From Catonia carolina (taxonomy: Eukaryota; Arthropoda; Insecta; Hemiptera; Achilidae), in contig JAQMRL010000001.1 in assembly GCA_035578175.1 (NCBI GenBank), forward strand, positions 431,843,545 to 431,907,544: a DNA stretch of 64,000 nucleotides, given 5' to 3'. Positions within the stretch are counted from its first letter, which is position 1. Each line of letters starts with the position of its first letter. This document shows positions 57,800 to 64,000 of this stretch, one piece after another. Both the position numbers and the translations under genes were made by a program. Below the pieces are notes generated by a model. That model worked only from the letters and a program-made list of their open reading frames with translations, was not told the origin of the DNA and did no database searches.

Positions 57800-59639
57800 A
57801 CACAGTAACTGTGTAGTAGAACGGCTGATATCCAGCTCGTTTCAGGTGTTTCGCCGTGACCGTGTAATGTGAATGGGGCCAAGTTCTTCTTCACTTTACT
57901 AAAAGAATGTCGCCGTTCAGTTTCTCGGCGTGCTATTAAAATCGTATAATATGGAAAGACCCTCAGTCTCTTTATCCATCTCCCATTTACCATTCGGGCT
58001 ACATGCACTATCCAAATTCATAACTTTGGTAATTTGGAAACTGTCTCACTGATATATCATAAAAAAGTTCATATGGGTGCCTATGAAAATTGTCAAATAA
58101 TCGTGCAGGTTTACAGAAATTTTTGGTTGTTTTCTTTCACAATAGATATCGTCAGATCTAGATGTGGTATGAAATTTAACAATGAATGGAGCTCTAGTTA
58201 TGATCCTCAGAAAGTTTTTTATATAAAGGCTTCACCTTTCTTTGTATAATGTATATAAATAGAATGATATTAAAGAGTTCAATAGAATATAAAAGTTGAA
58301 TAGAATGTAATGCGTAATAGAATGTATACCTATTTATTAACGATTGAATGGAACTTTCAGACACATATGTGAAATAAAGATTAGAAATCAGTGAATCGAC
58401 AACGTCCTGTAATTGGATAGCTTTTCAGTAATATTTGGCACGTGAATTCTTGATGTTTATTAAAACAAAGATCTCTAAGAAATTAATTGACTAACGTGAC
58501 AAAAAATAAAATTTAGAGGTTAGTTTCCAGGTAAGATCATTTCTTAATATTGAAATATTTCTTGAGTGCCGTAATAGGTTTAAGTAAGGTTATAGTAATT
58601 TTCATTTTTGTTTTATTATTAGGCTCTAAACTTTGAAAAAAGCTAGCATATTTAATAAAAACCTCTTAAAAATATTATTCAATACCTTAAAACAATCCTC
58701 TTAAATATACTCTACCTCCAACAGAAACAATGTAATATGCTTATATTTCTTTCGTCCAGCCCTTTGATGTACTGATCTGCGCAATTTGCATTTATGCCAG
58801 GAGTTCCGGACTCGGTTCTCAGTAAGGTGTGACATTTTTTCAGCGTTCATTTTTATCCTGGCTCTCCTCAGTCTGTATTAGCCTTATGTGCATAACAGTC
58901 GGACGTAAAACCCAAAAATTTAAATTCACTTATTTTAAATTTCTCCAATAAACCTGCCGTAGCGATTATATATTTTTTTGTCATGTGAAATAAAATAAAA
59001 TAAACTCAGATAAAATGTTATATGCATGTACTTTTTAACGACCATTAACAAATTACTTTTGACATTTGTAGAGCTCTTTTCCAAAGTCCCCTTGGTTGAA
59101 TTTTTCGAAATTGGGATATGATATATACAGTACATAGGCCTATGTCTTGAGAGCTAGTTAACTGTGCAAGTAATAATGTCCAAACGCCATTACAACTCAT
59201 TGAAATGTAAGCCTGAATCGGGTTTTTCAAACCCAGCTTAGTCATTAACGGTATTATCTACAAAACTTACCCCAAAAAAAAAATGGCTTTCCTAAAAAAT
59301 TGTGATTTTGGACCATGAGGACATTGGAAGAGAGCTCTTTACTTTCCATTCCACCTAGCATAATTATTGATTTATATTGTTTATTGTATACTGTAAATAC
59401 CAACATGAGTTTTAAGAAATGTTAATTAAATTTTTAAAATATACAATATGAATTATGGTACTCTTACTATTTTTTTGGATTATTTTTAATTTATATTGAA
59501 AAATATTTTTATTCTTATACTACATATTCCACCATCAATGAAGATTGGCTACAACTCTGGTAAATAATTTTCTATTGTGAACACCCTGAAAAGAATGTAA
59601 GTTTTCATGTTTGTCTATTTTTAATATTCTTCAATTATG
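57800..59639. other. Spacer; old repeat pieces only
   Basis: The part 58036-58110 matches 12330-12400. The part 58800-58915 (+) looks like a decayed family C SINE ending CAGTCGGACGTAAAAC. No gene recognised. Confidence 0.45.
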
Positions 59640-59780
59640 AGTATTTCCTTCACCCAAGTCTGAGCTGCTCTCAACGTTACCCTCAAGAATAAGTCTGAGA
59701 AGCTCATACTTATCAAACCTGTATAAATGACCAAGATAGGCAATCTTCCTTCTTTTGATCAGTTTTTTCAACGCACGGTC
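59640..59780 (-). pseudogene. LINE C-terminal scrap (RTE-like)
   Basis: The minus strand reads RKIAYLGHLYRFDKYELLRL then ILEGN, the same YLGH-R--KYELL-LI--G block seen at 25925-26158. Only ~35 codons are recognisable. Its upstream and downstream parts are not found. Confidence 0.72.
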
Positions 59781-60836
59781 CACAGCCGTACGTCTTAACC
59801 TTTTATAGGGCTGTGGTAGGAATACTTACCACTGGCAATAAGGTCGATTATTTTTAAGAATAAGCTATGCAGTTGAACCCTATTGGCATTTTATGATTTT
59901 ATAGATGTTCTCTGGTAAGTAGGCTACCACATATTGAAATTAGCGCGCAGCGATCATTATTGCTCTGTGAGTTACACGAATGTGGTAAGGATTCATACCA
60001 GCGTACGCTACCATGTTGTTTTGTTGTTACTTTTGTACAGTGCTTGGAAAATTTGAGTTTTTTACGGGAAAGCAAGCATTCATGCTGATTTAAAGTTAAG
60101 ATAAGTTATTCGACAATTTTTCTGTTATATGGGGCTACAAGTTGTTTTAATAAGCGTTCTTACCTCTAAATATTGTGTGATTCCCATTTCAATAAACATC
60201 TCTTAGTAAGTATGCTTACCAGGGCTTGACATAAAAAAAGAAATATATCACTGTTCTGGCACTAAAAATACATTATTCAAGTCCCTATAAAACAAAATTT
60301 AACATTTCACAACATGTTGTATATTTTCCCCCATAGTACTGCCCTATAAAGGGTTAAAATATCAACGTCGGTAACAAGACAAGCCTAAAAAATCCTGAGC
60401 ATTTTTCTTTTTTTAATTTTTCCTTTTTCAATAGCTTCTCAATGACTCATGGACTGCATACTCAAAGATCATTTTTCGCACCATACAGCAGGACAGAGTA
60501 AATATATCTTGACAAACCCTAATTAGTACCAAAATATAATTTGTAGTCAAAACCTAATAATATGTATAGAAAGGAAAATATATTAACAATAAGAAATAAG
60601 AATTTAAAACTATTGCTCAAAAAATGTCTAATTCAGCTGGGAAAGAACTCTCACTTGGAGTCTATGATTTCTCTTCACCACTAGGGTTAGGCGGGTATTA
60701 TTGGCTCACTAAAACTTTAGTCATATACTAGTAGAAGTTACAGTTGTATGTATATTTATAATAGAGTTTTTTTTTGTTTCTGTTTATGTGTTGTATTGTG
60801 TATGAAATAATAGTTAAATTTAAGGAAGGTAACTAA
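59781..60836. other. Spacer, nothing recognised
   Basis: No gene or element seen. Confidence 0.4.
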
Positions 60837-60847
60837 AGTTAAATTTT

Positions 60848-61499
60848 TTTTTATTTATTTATTTATAAAGTTCGCATCAACTGCTAATGATTATTAGCGA
60901 CCACAATAGAAATTATACAAATAACAATAAAAATAACAACAATTTCAAAAAATTGAAACATAATAAAGAGACAATTAGTAGGCCTATTAGATTCTGTCTT
61001 CAACATCAACATAACGTAGAAATTTTAAAACTTTGTCACAACTGTCTTTAGACGTTACATTGTCTTGAAATATTGCAGAAACACCAAAAAGAGTACGGGC
61101 ACTTTGAAGTTCTCGACATTCTGAAACGATATGTGAAACCGTTGCTTTTGCATCGCAGAAAGGGCACCCTGTCGGCGTAGATTTTGTGAGCAGGTGCTGG
61201 TGTGATATAAGTGAGTGCCCAATCTGCAATCGGCAGATGACAACCTGTTCCCTGCGATTGTGGAATTCGGGTAGAGGAAATTTTTGTAACGTTTTTCGTA
61301 CCAGGTCGAGTTTTGTAGGTGGTATCTCGGTCCACTTATTGTTCCAGAAATCAAATAATGTTTTGTTGACGTGTGCCTTTAGGTCAAAATGAGAGACCGG
61401 ATGTAACTGTTCTTGCAAGTAAACAGCACTCTTGGCCGCAAGATCTGCTTTTTCGTTGCCTGGAATCCCTACATGAGACGGGATCCAGGTAAACACTAT
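60848..61499 (-). mobile_element. 5'-truncated LINE (I/Jockey-like) with target duplication
   Basis: 652 bp flanked by the perfect 11-bp duplication AGTTAAATTTT (60837-60847 and 61500-61510). On the minus strand it runs from the RNase H domain to a 3' end with GTCGCTAATAATC, GCAGTTGATGCGAAC and an AAAT-repeat tail. It is recent, since the reading frame is intact from the truncation point to the stop. Confidence 0.92.
60987..61499 (-). pseudogene. LINE RNase H / C-terminal domain, 5'-truncated but open
   Basis: The remaining ~170 codons read to a stop at 60987. The first residues, FTWIPSHVGIPGNEKADLAA, are the last RNase H motif (H-x-G-x-x-G-N-E-x-A-D), used by LINEs that carry their own RNase H (I and some Jockey-related clades). 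About 100 residues later CPFCDAKATVSHIVSEC is the C-terminal zinc motif C-x2-C-x7-H-x4-C common in these proteins. There are no stops or shifts, so the insertion is young. Endonuclease and reverse transcriptase were lost by 5' truncation on insertion, not by decay. Confidence 0.9.
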
Positions 61500-61510
61500 A
61501 GTTAAATTTT

Positions 61511-61961
61511 GTTTTCATTTTTTTTCTCTAAAATAATGTAAAGTAAATTCGTAGAGGTTTTTTATCATATTTTTTTTATTAATGCTATTTCATAACTTTT
61601 CCTGATGTTTGTATTAACATTTATTAACGTTTTATTTTTGTTATAATAAGTTTTATTAACTTTTGTATCTCTGTCTGTTTACTTTTTGTTTTTTTATACT
61701 AACGTTTTTTAATGTTTTTTGATCATTTTCTCTTTTGTGTGACTTATTTTTTATGTAATAAGTCATTTATATTGGTATTTTATTGTTTTTGTTTTTGTCT
61801 TTTATCGGTGCTATTATTGTTGTATTGTAGTGTTATTTTTGTGCTATGTGTTTTTTTGTAACTAGAGTAATCCTCCTCCAAGCAACAGCTTTGCTCTTTT
61901 GGAGGAGTAATAAATGAAATAAATAAATAAATAAAAATAAATAACTTATTTAAGATTCATA
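61511..61961. other. AT-rich spacer with AAAT microsatellite
   Basis: An AAAT-type run lies at ~61914-61945. No gene recognised. Confidence 0.5.
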
Positions 61962-61972
61962 AAAGAACTAAT

Positions 61973-62361
61973 TGCCCAAAACAGGCAGATGGAATCTTAA
62001 ATTTGTACTCGCTCTGATAGTTCCAGGGTTTAGTTCTGTTTCTTATCATATTGTCAGCCAAATATATGACTGAACTATTTAAGAACAGAAGAGGTAGAGG
62101 TGTAAAAGACACTAGTTGGAGTTACCTCCTCTGAGAGTAATGAATTTCACTGCTACAACCAGAACCCGTGGTGAATGAAGTGAAAGTGTCATTTGCAGAG
62201 TGGAAAGTAGTTGCTTTTCGAAGGGTCTGGCATGCTGGTAAGCATATTTTTTCAACTCAGTGTGGAAAGCAATAGTAAACCATCTCACTCCTCGTTTTTG
62301 TTTAGTAAAACCTCTAAAGGTTCAAACCAGCCTGTCGGCTGTTGACCTAAACAAAAACAAC
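61973..62361 (+). repeat. SINE-like family A, copy 13
   Basis: 389 bp, TGCCCAAAACAGGCAG to GTTGACCTAAACAAAAACAA. Flanked by AAAGAACTAAT (61962-61972) and AAAGAATTAAT (62362-62372), an 11-bp duplication with one mismatch. Older subtype head. Confidence 0.9.
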
Positions 62362-62372
62362 AAAGAATTAAT

Positions 62373-63912
62373 GCAGCTCAACCTTGTTGGTGTTAATCAA
62401 AACAAAATATTTACTGCCCAATCATCAAACAATATTCTCGATTTTTAATTTTTTTTTAAATTTTATTATTATAAATACATTTTGTAATTCTCAATATAAA
62501 TAATTTAGAAAAGTCATGTAAATTTAAAATATCTCGCCAAATAAATTCATTTATAATTCTGGGTTAAATACAAACAAATAGTACTACATTTATTTAATTA
62601 ATTAAACAATGGTAAACATTTGGAAAATAAGCGCAAGTTTATTAAATATTTAATCTTAATTTATGGAACTAATTAATCAAATCAAAATTAAATGTAAATT
62701 TTGTAATTTTAAGCGAAAGTAAAGAATATTTTAGTCTACACATATCTAAAAACCAAATTCGTACATATTTCTGGTTTATATCCTCAAAAAACATTTCCAT
62801 TAACTTTTTAATCCATCAATGTAGATTTAAATTAAATTTAAATTTTACATTTCTAAATTTCTATGGCAATAAAATGTCCCATTAATTATTCATTAATTAC
62901 TCAGAAATAAAACCGAGTGTTGGTCATTAAGTTTAATTAAATGAAACTAATTTTAGAGCGAAGGTTTTCATTGTTTACAATTTCTAATTATTCAAAATTA
63001 AACTCTGTATTCCAAATTAGGGTTGACTACAATTACGGTTAGGCCTCTATTCAGGAAAAACAGGGAGTCTAACCGAACTGGTATGAGTTGGCTTTATGAA
63101 ATTACTGCACGTATATATAATTCAGTTCTATTTATATAGGTCACATGTTATTTTATGTATTATATATTCAGTTTTGATTATGGTTTTGTAGTTTCCTCTT
63201 AGAATGGACAAAGTATTTATACTACGAATACAATTACATAAAAAATAATTGAATACTATATTTACGGTAATGGAGAAAATACAGTTTTACTTTTTATGTG
63301 AATAAAAAATTCATATTAAAAATTATTACTACACTCTATTAAAATATTTTAGTTGGTTTGTTTAACTTTTAATTTAGATTTAGAATCAATTAAGGTATTT
63401 ATATTTACAATATAGGGTTATGCTTAACAAATAAAACGTATTCAGGGAATACAGAACAAAATATTACGTACGATAACACAATGTCCCAATTACATATTCA
63501 ACAGTAGGCTTGCAATATGCAACAACTTACTTCTACTATACGTCACATACCTAGCAAAATACCTTTATAATTTTTTTTAACGCTCGTTTTTGAAAAATCC
63601 GTTAATACAACGGATAAATTTCTTGACTCATAACAGGCTTTCCTCGGAGAAGACTCAAGCACTGATGGTAACGAGATCTCCTACAGAGGAACTAATGTGG
63701 TTGCTGTGGTGGTGTCAGCACCAACGAAACTATACAAGTAATAAATTCTACATCTTACTTCAAATTTGCTAATTGTTATTCTATTAACAGATTTTAAATT
63801 AAAAAATTAAGTAAAAATGATAGAAAATCATAAAATATTTACTATGTGATTAGATACATAAATTTTACTCGTATTTTTTAAATAATTTATAATTGTTTAC
63901 ATAAATTATTTA
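62373..63912. other. AT-rich spacer, nothing recognised
   Basis: No gene or element seen. Short open frames look random. Confidence 0.4.
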
Positions 63913-64000
63913 TGTCCATAACAGGCAGGTGGAATGTTAAACTATTTGCACTTAATCTGCTAGTTTCAGGGCTACAAAACATTGTTCTGTTTCTTATCTC
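63913..64000 (+). repeat. SINE-like family A, copy 14, cut by window end
   Basis: The head GTCCATAACAGGCAGGTGG and following ~70 bp match family A; the rest lies beyond the window. Confidence 0.85.

Noticed and set aside
57760..58008. A frame beginning HVARMVNGRW that resembles the LINE GHVARM motif
   Set aside because: Only that short stretch fits; the following sequence does not match the LINE C-terminus.

Overview
The window is eukaryotic, AT-rich, intron-scale intergenic DNA, almost certainly from an insect. The mariner, Gypsy, RTE-like and I/Jockey-like elements and the tRNA-derived SINEs fit an arthropod. A hemipteran is my guess, and it is weakly supported. I found no convincing host protein-coding gene, rRNA or functional tRNA. 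Almost every recognisable feature is a transposable element or its remains, so the region reads as a record of nested insertions.

Layout. 1-5 kb: mostly featureless AT-rich DNA with SINE fragments. 5.3-6.6 kb: a near-complete mariner (5314-6635) with one frameshift. 7.6-8.8 kb: a dispersed repeat interrupted by a 5'-truncated LINE with a perfect 12-bp duplication. 8.8-10 kb: a solo LTR. 11.2-12.1 kb: a possible hAT remnant. 16.0-16.9 kb: nine tandem copies of a 101-bp unit, followed by SINE copies. 21.7-24.3 kb: a TTAA-flanked nonautonomous element, a SINE with extreme hairpins, and a fold-back element. 25.9-28.5 kb: degenerate LINE fragments. 29.1-34.6 kb: a chimeric mariner/TTAA-element junction, SINEs, and a full TTAA element. 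36.1-37.0 kb: an 831-bp element with long inverted repeats. 37.9-42.7 kb: a solo LTR split by a young Gypsy retrotransposon (38590-42690) that has lost its reverse transcriptase. 43.4-48.4 kb: a fold-back element holding a SINE fragment, then LINE and SINE copies. 49-52 kb: a homologous repeat pair and a second copy of the 7.6-kb repeat. 52.6-53.8 kb: a pogo/Tigger-like element. 55.0-56.0 kb: a rearranged mariner. 57.4-61.5 kb: LINE fragments. 62-64 kb: two more SINE copies.

The most informative items are three. First, a roughly 396-bp SINE-like family (called family A here) has at least 13 copies or fragments, 6-13-bp target duplications, an AAC-type tail and a 5'-truncated member. Second, tRNA-headed SINEs (family C) share head and body but carry different 3' tails, and one tail matches the 3' end of an I/Jockey-like LINE in the same window. 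Third, there are multi-level nested insertions whose order can be read from the target duplications. Family names A, B and C are local labels, not database names. All homology calls come from reading motifs and comparing copies by eye.
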